Origin: Pseudomonas moorei
GTDB taxonomy: Bacteria; Pseudomonadota; Gammaproteobacteria; Pseudomonadales; Pseudomonadaceae
DNA length: 64,000 bases
Direction of reading: 5' to 3'
NCBI RefSeq assembly: GCF_008801475.1
Contig: NZ_VZPP01000019.1
Location: forward strand, 1-64,000
Below, piece after piece: positions 25,736 to 34,674 of this stretch; positions within the stretch are counted from its first letter, which is position 1, and the number at the start of each line of letters is the position of its first letter. The translations under genes were made by a program, and so were the position numbers. The notes under the pieces are model-generated. The model saw nothing but the letters and a program-made list of their open reading frames with translations, did no database searches and was not told the DNA's origin.

Positions 25736-27070
25736 ATGACGACTCGTCAGCCACTGTACAAATCCCTGTATTTCCAGGTGATCGTTGCAATTGTCATCGG
25801 TATCTTGCTCGGTCACTACTATCCACAGCTCGGTGTGGCGGTTAAACCACTGGGTGACGGGTTCATCAAACTGATCAAAATGATCATTGCCCCCATCATC
25901 TTCTGCACAGTCGTCAGCGGTATCGCGGGCATGCAGGACATGAAGTCGGTCGGCAAGACCGGCGGTTACGCGCTGCTGTACTTCGAAATCGTTTCGACCA
26001 TCGCCCTGCTGGTGGGCCTGGTCGTGGTCAACATCGTGCAGCCAGGCGCTGGCATGCACATCGACGTCAGCACGCTGGACGCCTCCAAAGTCGCCACCTA
26101 TGTGGCGGCCGGTGCCGATCAAAGCGTCGTCGGCTTCCTGCTCAACGTGATTCCGACCACCATCGTCGGCGCGTTCGCCACGGGCGACATCCTGCAAGTG
26201 CTGATGTTTTCGGTGATCTTCGGTTTCGCCCTGCATCGCCTGGGTGCCTACGGCAAGCCGATCCTGGACTTCATCGATCGATTTGCCCACGTGATGTTCA
26301 ACATCATCAACATGATCATGAAGCTCGCCCCGATCGGTGCCTTTGGCGCCATGGCGTTCACCATCGGTGCCTACGGTGTCGGCTCGCTGGTGCAACTGGG
26401 TCAGTTGATGGCCTGCTTCTACATTACTTGCCTGTTGTTCATCCTGATCGTGCTGGGCGGTATCGCTCGGGCCCACGGCTTCAGCGTGCTGAAAGTGATT
26501 CGCTACATCCGTGAAGAACTGCTGATCGTGCTGGGTACTTCGTCCTCCGAATCGGTACTGCCTCGCATGCTGATCAAGATGGAGCGTCTGGGTGCGCAGA
26601 AATCCGTGGTGGGGCTGGTGATCCCGACCGGTTACTCATTCAACCTCGACGGTACTGCGATCTACCTGACCATGGCGGCCGTGTTCATTGCCCAGGCGAC
26701 TGACAGCCACATGGACATCACTCACCAGATCACCCTGCTGGTGGTACTGCTGCTGTCCTCCAAGGGTGCTGCAGGCGTGACCGGTAGTGGTTTCATCGTG
26801 CTGGCCGCTACCCTGTCTGCCGTTGGCCACCTGCCGGTTGCCGGTCTGGCGCTGATCCTTGGTATCGACCGCTTCATGTCCGAAGCCCGTGCGCTGACCA
26901 ACCTGGTGGGCAACGCCGTTGCCACTCTGGTGGTGGCCAAGTGGGTCAAGGAGCTGGACACCGACGTGATGCACGCCGAACTGGCCTCGGGCGGTCGCGG
27001 CATTGCCGATGAGCCTAAAGATGATGTTCTGGGCCACGTCGAAGGGGCAACCCCGACTAGCGCCAAGTAA
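25736..27070 (+). CDS. dctA: C4-dicarboxylate:cation symporter DctA
   Basis: 444 residues, normal for DctA. Eight or more hydrophobic helices and the re-entrant loops of the glutamate/aspartate transporter family: the serine-rich LGTSSSESVLPRM, IPTGYSFNLDGTAIY and LSSKGAAGVTGSGF. It imports succinate, fumarate and malate. I chose the ATG at 25736 with TGAGGA upstream. An in-frame GTG at 25682, preceded by GGAGGG, would add 18 residues and is a less likely alternative. Control: perfect sigma-54 promoter and upstream palindromes. Confidence 0.96.
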   Translation: MTTRQPLYKSLYFQVIVAIVIGILLGHYYPQLGVAVKPLGDGFIKLIKMIIAPIIFCTVVSGIAGMQDMKSVGKTGGYALLYFEIVSTIALLVGLVVVNIVQPGAGMHIDVSTLDASKVATYVAAGADQSVVGFLLNVIPTTIVGAFATGDILQVLMFSVIFGFALHRLGAYGKPILDFIDRFAHVMFNIINMIMKLAPIGAFGAMAFTIGAYGVGSLVQLGQLMACFYITCLLFILIVLGGIARAHGFSVLKVIRYIREELLIVLGTSSSESVLPRMLIKMERLGAQKSVVGLVIPTGYSFNLDGTAIYLTMAAVFIAQATDSHMDITHQITLLVVLLLSSKGAAGVTGSGFIVLAATLSAVGHLPVAGLALILGIDRFMSEARALTNLVGNAVATLVVAKWVKELDTDVMHAELASGGRGIADEPKDDVLGHVEGATPTSAK

Positions 27071-27087
27071 ACCTTGGCATGATGAAA

Positions 27088-27110
27088 GAACCCGCTTCGG
27101 CGGGTTTTTT
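27088..27110 (+). terminator. intrinsic terminator of dctA
   Basis: AACCCGC-TTCG-GCGGGTTTTTT, an ideal terminator with a UUCG tetraloop, about 18 nt after the stop. Confidence 0.93.
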
Positions 27111-27214
27111 CATGCCCGGGATTTGAGCATAACGGTCAGCTCGACTGGCGCATAAGGTGATTGCTGCATGGCGGCCGGTTGCCTAGGCTGGTGCATCGTC
27201 AATGGAGAACGCAC

Positions 27215-28396
27215 ATGCCCGGTCCACTTGCATCTCTCAAGGTTCTGGATTTCTCGACATTGTTGCCGGGGCCATTCGCTTCGTTGTTGCTGGCGGACAT
27301 GGGCGCCGAGGTGCTGCGCATCGAGTCGCCGACTCGCATGGACCTGCTACGCGTGCTGCCGCCCCATGACCGGGGCGTTTCCGCCAGTCATGCCTACCTC
27401 AATCGCAACAAGCGCAGCCTGGCACTGGACCTCAAACAGCCCGAGGCGCTGGAAGTGATCAAGCAGCTGCTGCAGGACTACGACATCGTCCTGGAGCAAT
27501 TTCGTCCAGGCGTCATGGAACGATTGGGCCTGGGCTATGAAGCCTTGAAAGCGATCAACCCGAAGCTGATCTATGTGTCGATCACCGGCTACGGCCAGAC
27601 CGGCCCCTACAAGGATCGCGCCGGGCATGACATCAACTACTTGGCCCTGGCCGGGCTCTCGAGCTACACCGGCCGCGCCGACAGTGGCCCGTTGCCCTTG
27701 GGCGCACAGGTGGCGGACGTCGCCGGAGGCTCGCTGCACGGGGTGATCGGTCTGCTGGCGGCGGTGATCGCCCGACAGCAAACGGGTCAGGGGCAATATT
27801 TGGATGTGAGCATGACCGATTGTGCGTTCAGCCTGAACGCCATGGCCGGAGCCGGGTATCTGGCATGCGGTATCGAGCCGGGTCGGGAAGACCAGGTGCT
27901 CAATGGCGGCAGTTTCTACGACTATTACCGCTCGCGGGACGGGCGCTGGTTGTCGGTGGGCAGCCTGGAGCCGGATTTCATGAAGCAGCTGTGCGCGGCG
28001 TTGGGGCTGGAGGAACTGGCCAGCCTCGGCTTATCGCCGCAACCGGCCCAGCAAAAGCGCCTCAAGGACGCGCTGAGGGTCGAGTTCGAGAAGCACGATT
28101 TTTCCGAATTGTGTGCGTTGTTTGCCGAGCTGGATGCCTGCGTCGAACCGGTATTGAGCCTGAGCGAGGCGGTGCAGCATCCGCAAATGCAGGCGCGGGA
28201 GTTGGTGACCGAGGTGCCACGGGGGGACGGTACGAATCAAGCACAGATGGCGTGCCCATTGAAATTTTCGCAAGGTTTGCCGCCACCCAGACATATTGGC
28301 GCGGCGCTGGGGCAGCATACGGATCAGGTGTTGGATGGGTTGGGGTATAGCGCTGAGCGGATTGCTGAATTACGGCGTGCCAAGGTGGTCCTTTAG
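27215..28396 (+). CDS. CaiB/BaiF family CoA-transferase (alpha-methylacyl-CoA racemase-like)
   Basis: 393 residues. Family III CoA-transferase fold: N-terminal LKVLDFSTLLPGPFAS, then ADMGAEVLRIE, and the catalytic region AGHDINYLAL whose His and Asp pattern is typical of alpha-methylacyl-CoA racemases rather than transferases. It probably interconverts (R)- and (S)-2-methylacyl-CoA in branched fatty acid or sterol side-chain breakdown; substrate inferred. TGGAGA precedes the ATG at 27215. It stands alone between dctA's terminator and a convergent gene. Confidence 0.88.
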   Translation: MPGPLASLKVLDFSTLLPGPFASLLLADMGAEVLRIESPTRMDLLRVLPPHDRGVSASHAYLNRNKRSLALDLKQPEALEVIKQLLQDYDIVLEQFRPGVMERLGLGYEALKAINPKLIYVSITGYGQTGPYKDRAGHDINYLALAGLSSYTGRADSGPLPLGAQVADVAGGSLHGVIGLLAAVIARQQTGQGQYLDVSMTDCAFSLNAMAGAGYLACGIEPGREDQVLNGGSFYDYYRSRDGRWLSVGSLEPDFMKQLCAALGLEELASLGLSPQPAQQKRLKDALRVEFEKHDFSELCALFAELDACVEPVLSLSEAVQHPQMQARELVTEVPRGDGTNQAQMACPLKFSQGLPPPRHIGAALGQHTDQVLDGLGYSAERIAELRRAKVVL

Positions 28397-28433
28397 TGCT
28401 CGTGATGAGGCCAGCACGGGTACCAAAAAAACA

Positions 28434-28928
28434 CTACTCGACCCGCATTTCCCCACTGAACACCAACGTATTCCGACAGCGCCGACACAAATACCGCCGG
28501 CCCTGTCTCACCAGGCTGTGGCGCTGCGCTGAAAACGGAAAATCGCTGTCTGCGCACGGGCATTTATAGATGTAACGGGTCACGCTGCGGCGTTTGACGT
28601 CATAAGTGTGGCAACGGTTGGGCGGCAGTTCGTACACACCGCGCATGATCAATTGCCACTCTTCGCCATGGGGCTGGATGCGATCGCCGAACAGCTGATG
28701 GGCGATCAGGTGCGCGACTTCGTGGGCCACGGTTTGCTTGAGGAAGTCTTCGGTGTTTTCCCGATACAGTTGCGGATTGAAGCGCAGCAAGTTCTCGTGC
28801 AAATGCGCGACGCCGGCTTTTTGCCCACGCAGCTTGAGGTTCACCACGGGGCGTTTGAAAGGTCGTTTGAAAAAGGATTCGGCTTGTTGGAAACAGTCTT
28901 CGACGCGGGAATTGAGTTGCTCGGGCAT
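28434..28928 (-). CDS. SprT family zinc metalloprotease-like protein
   Basis: 164 residues. The active-site motif HEVAH (in QTVAHEVAHLIAHQLFG, about residue 70) and a C-terminal zinc ribbon (CPCADSDF then YLCRRCRNTL) mark the SprT/Spartan-like domain. Eukaryotic Spartan digests DNA-protein crosslinks; the bacterial role is little known. GGAG precedes the ATG. It converges with the CoA-transferase gene, 37 nt apart. Confidence 0.9.
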   Translation of the reverse strand: MPEQLNSRVEDCFQQAESFFKRPFKRPVVNLKLRGQKAGVAHLHENLLRFNPQLYRENTEDFLKQTVAHEVAHLIAHQLFGDRIQPHGEEWQLIMRGVYELPPNRCHTYDVKRRSVTRYIYKCPCADSDFPFSAQRHSLVRQGRRYLCRRCRNTLVFSGEMRVE

Positions 28929-29028
28929 GCTTGATGGATCTCCAGAGACGTCGAGTATGCCGCAACCCTCGGGCCTTGCGAATTGCCGAAGCGCCGAATG
29001 GTCGTTGCCGTTCTCCAGGCTGAAGAAT

Positions 29029-29052
29029 TAAAAGGCCGCCTTGCGGCGGCCT
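29029..29052 (-). terminator. intrinsic terminator of the Yip1-family gene
   Basis: GGCCGCC-GCAA-GGCGGCC followed by TTTTAATT on the minus strand, 35 nt after the stop of the gene that follows on the map. Confidence 0.88.
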
Positions 29053-29086
29053 GTGTTGGCAGATCTTGTTTTTTTGGGGGGTGTTG

Positions 29087-29689
29087 CTAATTGGTATAGA
29101 CCGGCCCCACGCCGAGTCCCCAGACAATCACGGTGAACGCCATGATGGCCACCAGCACCACCAGGCCTACGGCAAGTACCGAGCTGGAAAACAGAAAGCC
29201 CTCGTCGGATGGAATGTTCATGAACGTCGGTAGCCCGACATACAGCAGGTAGACCGTGTAGCAGATCGCTGCGGTGCCGACGATCATTCCCAGCCACATA
29301 TGCGGGTAAAGGGCTGCGAGGCCGCCAATGAACAGCGGAGTCGCCGTGTAGGTCGCAAACGCCACGCAGCGTGCCAGGCTTGGATTGGCGTCATAGGTAC
29401 GGGCCATCCAGTGAATGAATGCGCCCATGACCGCCACACCGCCCAGCATGGCCAGATACGACATGATGGTCATCCATAGCGCGCTCTCCTGGGTCAGCAT
29501 CACCGGCGCTCGATTGCCAATGACCCAGCCGACCTGTGTGGTGCCGATAAACGCCGACACCGCAGGGATCGCCGCCAGAATCAGCGTGTGCGTCAGGTAC
29601 ATGTGGCTGATGCTTTCCTCCTGGTCGCCACGGATTTCTTTCCATTCCTGATCAGGGTGGGTGAAAAGCCCCACTACGTGATGGATCAT
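29087..29689 (-). CDS. Yip1-family inner membrane protein
   Basis: 200 residues with five hydrophobic segments (roughly 35-55, 75-95, 110-130, 135-155, 170-195) after an amphipathic N-terminus (HPDQEWKEIR), the pattern of the bacterial Yip1 domain (DUF1282). Function unknown. I prefer the ATG at 29689 because AGGAG is at proper distance; an in-frame GTG at 29698 sits directly against that AGGAG. Confidence 0.83.
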   Translation of the reverse strand: MIHHVVGLFTHPDQEWKEIRGDQEESISHMYLTHTLILAAIPAVSAFIGTTQVGWVIGNRAPVMLTQESALWMTIMSYLAMLGGVAVMGAFIHWMARTYDANPSLARCVAFATYTATPLFIGGLAALYPHMWLGMIVGTAAICYTVYLLYVGLPTFMNIPSDEGFLFSSSVLAVGLVVLVAIMAFTVIVWGLGVGPVYTN

Positions 29690-30003
29690 GCCAGTCACTC
29701 CTCTTTTTTTACCGTCGCCCCCCAGTGGAGCGCCTACGGGCCTAGCAGGCCAAGGTAAGTTGTAGGTCTGGATATGAATGCGACCTTATGTCGCAGTATA
29801 GGAAGGAGTTTCCCCGGAGGGAGTAGGGTCATTAGAGCAAATCGCGCTGTAAACAAGCGTATTAATCGCCGCAGAGTCTGTGCAGAACTGAATTTTTGAG
29901 GAGCAGGCAAGCTCCCTTGCCACAACGGCTCTGAGGGCCTTCGCCAGCGGGGCGTTTTTGCGTAAAATGCCGGCCTTTCGTCACACCTCACGGATTTCGC
30001 GTC
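29690..30003. other. intergenic region with a REP-like hairpin
   Basis: A divergent promoter region for the Yip1-family gene and ttcA. At 29898-29926, GAGGAGCAGGCAAGCTCCCTTGCCACA resembles a degenerate single REP unit. No gene is seen. Confidence 0.55.
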
Positions 30004-30828
30004 ATGGGCACTCTTACGGTCAACCAGAACAAACTGCAAAAGCGCCTTCGCCGTCAGGCCGGTGAGGCTGTTGCTGACTTCAACATGATTGAAGACGGCG
30101 ACAAGGTCATGGTCTGCCTGTCTGGTGGCAAGGACAGCTACACCATGCTCGATGTGCTGATGCACTTGCAGAAGGTTGCGCCGATCAAGTTCGAGATCGT
30201 GGCCGTGAACATGGACCAGAAGCAGCCGGGCTTCCCTGAGCACGTACTGCCTGCCTATCTCAAAGAGCTGGGCATCGAGTACCACATCGTCGAGAAAGAT
30301 ACCTACTCGGTGGTCAAGGAGCTGATTCCGGAAGGCAAGACCACGTGCTCACTGTGTTCACGCCTGCGTCGCGGAACGCTTTACACCTTCGCCGATGAAA
30401 TCGGCGCGACCAAAATGGCGCTCGGTCACCACCGTGACGACATTGTCGAGACGTTCTTCCTGAACATGTTTTTCAACGGCTCGCTCAAGGCCATGCCGCC
30501 AAAACTGCGCGCCGACGATGGCCGCAACGTGGTGATTCGCCCGCTGGCCTACTGCAACGAAAAAGACATTCAGGCCTATTCGGACCTCAAGCAATTCCCG
30601 ATCATCCCGTGCAACCTTTGCGGTTCCCAGGAAAACCTGCAGCGTCAGGTGGTCAAGGAAATGCTGCAGGACTGGGAGCGCAAGACCCCTGGCCGTACCG
30701 AAAGCATTTTCCGCAGTCTGCAGAACGTGATCCCGTCGCAGCTGGCGGACCGCAACCTGTTCGACTTCACCAGCCTCAAGATCGACGAGTCCGCGGCTTC
30801 GCGCTTCGTCAACGTCGTCAACCTCTAA
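30004..30828 (+). CDS. ttcA: tRNA 2-thiocytidine synthetase TtcA
   Basis: 274 residues. The PP-loop SGGKDS near residue 41 binds ATP; two CxxC pairs, CSLCSRLRRG (about 118-121) and CNLCGSQ (about 205-208), hold the iron-sulfur cluster. It thiolates C32 of certain tRNAs. The length matches the E. coli group. The gene is monocistronic, ending in a REP-derived terminator. Confidence 0.95.
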   Translation: MGTLTVNQNKLQKRLRRQAGEAVADFNMIEDGDKVMVCLSGGKDSYTMLDVLMHLQKVAPIKFEIVAVNMDQKQPGFPEHVLPAYLKELGIEYHIVEKDTYSVVKELIPEGKTTCSLCSRLRRGTLYTFADEIGATKMALGHHRDDIVETFFLNMFFNGSLKAMPPKLRADDGRNVVIRPLAYCNEKDIQAYSDLKQFPIIPCNLCGSQENLQRQVVKEMLQDWERKTPGRTESIFRSLQNVIPSQLADRNLFDFTSLKIDESAASRFVNVVNL

Positions 30829-30839
30829 CCACAATTACT

Positions 30840-30870
30840 GTGGGAGCGAGCCTGTGGCGCTCCCACTTTT
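30840..30870 (+). terminator. REP-derived terminator of ttcA
   Basis: GTGGGAGCG (30840-30848) pairs with CGCTCCCAC (30858-30866) and four Ts follow. The sequence is the GGGAGCG REP family used as an intrinsic terminator. Confidence 0.8.
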
Positions 30871-30899
30871 GGTTTTCGTTTCAATCCTCAGGAGAGGGC

Positions 30900-31574
30900 A
30901 TGCGCGACTACAAGTGGCTGAACGAATACTGCTTGAACCGTTTCGGTTCGGCGGCTGAACTGGAAGCCCATCTGCCCGTTCCCAAGACCCCGGCGCAATT
31001 GCGCAAAATCAGCGACGATCGCTATCTCTCGACCATGGCATTGCGCGTGTTTCGCGCCGGGCTCAAGCACAGCCTGGTCGATGCCAAGTGGCCGGCCTTT
31101 GAAGAGGTGTTCTTCAAGTTCGATCCGGAAAAAGTCGTGCTGATGAGCGCTGAACATCTGGAACGCCTGATGCAGGACGCACGGATCATCCGCCACTTGG
31201 GCAAACTCAAGAGCGTACCGCGCAATGCGCAATTCGTGCTGGATGTGGCCCATGAACAGGGCAGCTTCGGTGCGATGATCGCCGATTGGCCGGTGACCGA
31301 TATCGTCGGGCTCTGGACCTTCCTGAAAAAGCGTGGCTCTCAATTGGGCGGTCTTTCGGCGCCGCGCTTCTTGCGCATGGTCGGCAAGGACACCTTTGTG
31401 CCGAGCTACGACGTGGTGGCGGCATTGAATGCGCAGAACATCATCGACAAGGTGCCCGGCAGCCTGCGGGATCTAGCGTTGGTGCAGGATGTATTCAATC
31501 AGTGGCATGAAGAAAGTGGCGGGCGGCCCATGAGTCAGATTTCGATGATGCTGGCTTACACCGTGAATCATTGA
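30900..31574 (+). CDS. DNA-3-methyladenine glycosylase I-like protein
   Basis: 224 residues. The C-terminal half (from about IADWPVTDIVGLWTFLKKRG to FVPSYDVVAAL) resembles Tag, the constitutive 3-methyladenine glycosylase. The N-terminal half lacks Tag's hallmark YHDxEWG segment and the paired zinc Cys/His are not evident, so it is a divergent relative. AGGAGAGG precedes the ATG at 30900; earlier in-frame starts would overlap ttcA. Activity on 3-methyladenine is inferred. Confidence 0.72.
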   Translation: MRDYKWLNEYCLNRFGSAAELEAHLPVPKTPAQLRKISDDRYLSTMALRVFRAGLKHSLVDAKWPAFEEVFFKFDPEKVVLMSAEHLERLMQDARIIRHLGKLKSVPRNAQFVLDVAHEQGSFGAMIADWPVTDIVGLWTFLKKRGSQLGGLSAPRFLRMVGKDTFVPSYDVVAALNAQNIIDKVPGSLRDLALVQDVFNQWHEESGGRPMSQISMMLAYTVNH

Positions 31575-31635
31575 GACCGAATCGATTCCATCGCGGGCAA
31601 GTACGGCGATTCGACTTGCCTGCGATGGCGACGGA

Positions 31636-32061
31636 TCAGGCGGCAGCGATTTCGCCTTCGCCCGCCAGCTTGCGGTTCAACTGAAACCGCCAGCGCACAT
31701 ACAGCAGTGCCGAGCAGAATACCGCCAGGCTCGCGCCCATCTCCAGAAGGCCGAAAATCTGCCGGTTCGGGTCATAGGCAGCCAATGCGCCTTTGATGAA
31801 ATACAGGTTCACCACAAAACACATCCACGAATGCCCACGGGCGCTGCCGATAATCATGCCCGGTGCCAGTAACAGCAAAGGCACCAGTTCGATCAGCAGA
31901 ATCACCCACGGTCGCGCGCCATGCAGATCGGCAACTATCAAGTAGTAGACGCAAAGCAGGCCTGCCAAGCCGAAAAAACACAGCAGGCTGATGACGCGCA
32001 TGGCTCGAACCCGGGGTTCGAGCCATGCGATGGAAGGCAGGATCTTCGGCTTCTTGGCCAC
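31636..32061 (-). CDS. DUF2069 membrane protein
   Basis: 141 residues with four hydrophobic segments (about 22-43, 52-70, 80-93, 105-122) and basic termini, the DUF2069 pattern. Function unknown. The GTG start (32059-32061) follows the wrbA stop by 1 nt, and GGAG lies inside the end of wrbA. Third gene of an arsC-wrbA-DUF2069 operon. Confidence 0.87.
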   Translation of the reverse strand: MAKKPKILPSIAWLEPRVRAMRVISLLCFFGLAGLLCVYYLIVADLHGARPWVILLIELVPLLLLAPGMIIGSARGHSWMCFVVNLYFIKGALAAYDPNRQIFGLLEMGASLAVFCSALLYVRWRFQLNRKLAGEGEIAAA

Positions 32062-32062
32062 T

Positions 32063-32659
32063 TCAGCGCTCCAGTTTCAGGGCAGTCTTGGCCAGGCGTG
32101 AGCCCAGCGCGCGGCACAACGCCACTTCATGGGCATCCAGACCGCTTTTGCCATCGGCGCCTGCATGGTGGCTGGCACCGTACGGCGTGCCGCCACCCTG
32201 GGTTTCCAACAGCGCCGATTCGCTATACGGCAGACCGGTAATCAACATGCCGTGGTGCAGCAACGGCAGCATCATCGACAGCAGGGTGGTTTCCTGGCCG
32301 CCGTGCAGGCTCGCGGTGGAAGTGAAGACACCGGCCGGTTTGCCCACCAGCGCGCCCGTCAGCCATAGATTGCTGGTGCCGTCGAGAAAGTACTTGAGCG
32401 GTGCCGCCATATTGCCGAAGCGGGTGGGGCTGCCGAGCGCCAGGCCGGCGCAGTTCTTCAGGTCATCGAGGGTGGCGTAGAGCGCGCCTTCATCGGGAAT
32501 CTCTGGCGAAACGGCTTCGCACTCGGTGGAAATCGCCGGCACCGTACGCAACCGGGCTTCAAGGCCGGCCTGTTCGACGCCGCGGGCAATTTGTCGGGCC
32601 ATTTCATTGGTCGAGCCACTGCGGCTGTAGTACAGCACCAGAATATAGGGTGCAGTCAC
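32063..32659 (-). CDS. wrbA: NAD(P)H:quinone oxidoreductase, WrbA family
   Basis: 198 residues. Flavodoxin fold with the FMN phosphate loop YYSRSGSTNEMA near residue 10 and the FMN-stacking region LGSPTRFGNM. It reduces quinones by two electrons, avoiding semiquinones. The GTG start overlaps the arsC stop (GTGA, 32656-32659). Confidence 0.92.
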   Translation of the reverse strand: MTAPYILVLYYSRSGSTNEMARQIARGVEQAGLEARLRTVPAISTECEAVSPEIPDEGALYATLDDLKNCAGLALGSPTRFGNMAAPLKYFLDGTSNLWLTGALVGKPAGVFTSTASLHGGQETTLLSMMLPLLHHGMLITGLPYSESALLETQGGGTPYGASHHAGADGKSGLDAHEVALCRALGSRLAKTALKLER

Positions 32660-33009
32660 GGCAGCAGCTCCAGGATCTGCTCCGGCGGACGGCCGATGAC
32701 GGCTTTGTCGCCGACTTCGAGAATCGGTCGCTCCATCAGTTTCGGGTGAGCGGCGATGGCGGCGATCAATTGCGCTTCGCTCAGGCTGCTGTCGGCCAGG
32801 TTGAGGGTCTTGTACTCGTCCTCGCCAGTGCGCAGCAGTTGCCGGGCACTGATCCCGAGTTTACCCAGCAGGCTCTGGATTTGCGCAGCGTCCAGTGGCG
32901 TTTCGAGGTAGCGCACCACGGTCGGCGTCAGGCCACGGGCTTCAAGCAGTTCGAGCGCACCGCGGGATTTCGAGCAGCGCGGGTTGTGATAAAGCGTCAG
33001 ATCGGTCAT
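32656..33009 (-). CDS. arsC: ArsC-family reductase (glutaredoxin-coupled type)
   Basis: 117 residues. The catalytic Cys12 is in HNPRCSKSRG and the substrate region RPILEVGDKAVIGRPPE fits the ArsC/Spx family of glutaredoxin-dependent arsenate reductases. No arsR, arsB or arsH gene is near, so arsenate resistance may not be its main role; the wrbA neighbour suggests redox function. It is divergent from the lipoprotein gene at 33124. Confidence 0.88.
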   Translation of the reverse strand: MTDLTLYHNPRCSKSRGALELLEARGLTPTVVRYLETPLDAAQIQSLLGKLGISARQLLRTGEDEYKTLNLADSSLSEAQLIAAIAAHPKLMERPILEVGDKAVIGRPPEQILELLP

Positions 33010-33123
33010 GAGCGGGTCGCATCTTGCGTAAGGTGGCGGCTATTCTAACTGTGCAGCGCGCAATCCAGAACCTCGGGAGGCGATGGGTCGCAGGCGCATT
33101 CAATTTTTGACAAGGAACACGAC

Positions 33124-33591
33124 ATGACTAGGCGACTGGCAGCGGCATTGGCGATCATCGGAGCGTTGATGCTGGGGGGCTGCGGTAATGACTATGGCAT
33201 TGACCAGAACGGTCAGAAAATCGCCTCCGATCGTCTGGACGGCAAGTGGCTGGTGCTTAATTACTGGGCGGAATGGTGCGGCCCGTGTCGTACCGAAATC
33301 CCGGAACTGAACCAATTGGCCGATCAGATCAAGGACAAGAAGATCGGAGTGTTCGGCGTCAACTTCGACAATGTGCAGGGCGAAGAGCTCAAAGGCGCCA
33401 GCGAAAAACTCGGGATCAAATTCACCGTGTTGGCGCAGGATCCTGCCGAATTGTTCGATTTACCGCGCAGCGAAGCGTTGCCGGTGACGTACATCATCGA
33501 TAACAAAGGCAAGGTGCGCGAACAATTGATGGGCGAGCAGACGGCGGCGGGGGTGATGGCGAAGCTGGAGGCGTTGCAGGCTAAAAATTAA
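33124..33591 (+). CDS. TlpA/ResA-like thioredoxin-fold lipoprotein
   Basis: 155 residues. Lipoprotein signal with lipobox LGGC (Cys20), then a thioredoxin fold with the WCGPC active site (Cys52, Cys55) and cis-Pro region ALPVTYII. It is probably a membrane-anchored periplasmic disulfide reductase, as in cytochrome c maturation or redox defence. Monocistronic, followed by a REP pair. Confidence 0.9.
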   Translation: MTRRLAAALAIIGALMLGGCGNDYGIDQNGQKIASDRLDGKWLVLNYWAEWCGPCRTEIPELNQLADQIKDKKIGVFGVNFDNVQGEELKGASEKLGIKFTVLAQDPAELFDLPRSEALPVTYIIDNKGKVREQLMGEQTAAGVMAKLEALQAKN

Positions 33592-33656
33592 GGGTAAGGA
33601 TCACGGCCTTCGTCAGCTCCCACAGGGTGTGCATCCGTCATGTGCAACGACGAACA

Positions 33657-33750
33657 CTGTAGGAGCCGGCTTGCCGGCGATAGCGGTGGGACAGGCGACA
33701 TCAATGTTGAACCGTCCATCACCTTCGCCGGCAAGCCGGCTCCTACAGGG
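33657..33750. repeat. REP-type inverted pair
   Basis: CTGTAGGAGCCGGCTTGCCG at the left faces CGGCAAGCCGGCTCCTACAG at the right, perfect 20-bp inverted ends around about 55 nt. The GGAGCCGG variant differs from the GGAGCGAG family at 13599 and 45486. It separates the lipoprotein gene from the convergent META gene. Confidence 0.88.
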
Positions 33751-33758
33751 GAAGGGGA

Positions 33759-34163
33759 TCAACCCTCTTCAAGCCACCAGCGCAGTGGCTTGCCTTCGGC
33801 CGGCCAGAAACGCATCTGGTCGATCGGCGAGACGTCCCAACGCTGTACGTTTTCCAGCGCTTGCAGGAAACGTTTTTCCTGTTCCATCAACGCTGGAGCG
33901 CAGAGTTTTCGGGTACTGCCGACTTTGCCGAAGCTGAGTTTGTCGCCTTCGAGCGTATAAGGCGCGAACCAGTGGTTACAGCCGCCGTTACCGTAGGCCC
34001 GACCGTCTTCACCCAGGGTGATGGTCAGGTGGCTGTAGTCCATCAGCGGGCGTTCGCCGATCCACTCCAGGATGTAGCTGCGGTTCTGTTGCAATTGCAC
34101 CGGTTCGGCGGCGCAGCCAACCAGGCTGGCACCGACCATCGCGGTCAGAGCGAGGCGTTTCAT
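33759..34163 (-). CDS. META domain (HslJ-like) lipoprotein
   Basis: 134 residues. Signal with lipobox-like SLVGC (Cys17). The META domain follows: LTITLGEDGRAYGNGGCNHW, then FGKVGSTRKLC and EKRFLQALENVQRW. Such proteins are heat- or stress-linked outer membrane lipoproteins of unclear function. The ATG at 34163 overlaps the previous gene's stop by 1 nt (TGATG). Confidence 0.87.
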   Translation of the reverse strand: MKRLALTAMVGASLVGCAAEPVQLQQNRSYILEWIGERPLMDYSHLTITLGEDGRAYGNGGCNHWFAPYTLEGDKLSFGKVGSTRKLCAPALMEQEKRFLQALENVQRWDVSPIDQMRFWPAEGKPLRWWLEEG

Positions 34164-34597
34164 CACGCGGGCTCCTGGCATTTCGGGCACAGGTGTTTCT
34201 CACCAACCGACTTCCAGCCCAACTCGGCAATCCGCGCAGAGGCCGCTGGTTTTTCCGCTTTATTGCCCAGTTTGGCGTCGACCGCGAATTCGAAGCTCAG
34301 CTCTTTGGCGCAGCTGTCGCAATTCACTTGCCAGGTGTGGATCGCCAATTCGCCGAACACCGGACCACTGGCCACCGCGACCCATTGGCCCGGTGGGTTG
34401 ATCAGGTGGCGAACCGTTTCGACGGTCAGGCGCATGGACAAGTCCTTGGCGCCTTTGAGGGTCACAATCAGCACGTCGTTGTTGCGAATCGAGCCGCCGT
34501 TGCCGGTGACTTGATAACGCCCCGGCACCAGGGCGCGGCATTCGGTGAGGGTGTGTTGCGGGTTCATCAGGCTGTAGCGGAAATCGTGTTCGACCAT
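34163..34597 (-). CDS. conserved hypothetical protein with paired CxxC motifs
   Basis: 144 residues, cytoplasmic, no signal peptide. A central beta-rich region (ending GELAIHTWQVNC) is followed by CDSC (about residue 94) and CPKC near the C-terminus, which together could bind zinc. I know similar unnamed Pseudomonas proteins but no function. GGAGG precedes the ATG at 34597. It is coupled to the META lipoprotein gene by a 1-nt overlap. Confidence 0.72.
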   Translation of the reverse strand: MVEHDFRYSLMNPQHTLTECRALVPGRYQVTGNGGSIRNNDVLIVTLKGAKDLSMRLTVETVRHLINPPGQWVAVASGPVFGELAIHTWQVNCDSCAKELSFEFAVDAKLGNKAEKPAASARIAELGWKSVGEKHLCPKCQEPA

Positions 34598-34674
34598 GGG
34601 TCCTCCAAATATGCGCGATATGCTAGCACGGGCATACGCGCAGCATGGCGCGGGCATATGACCTTCGATCAGGT

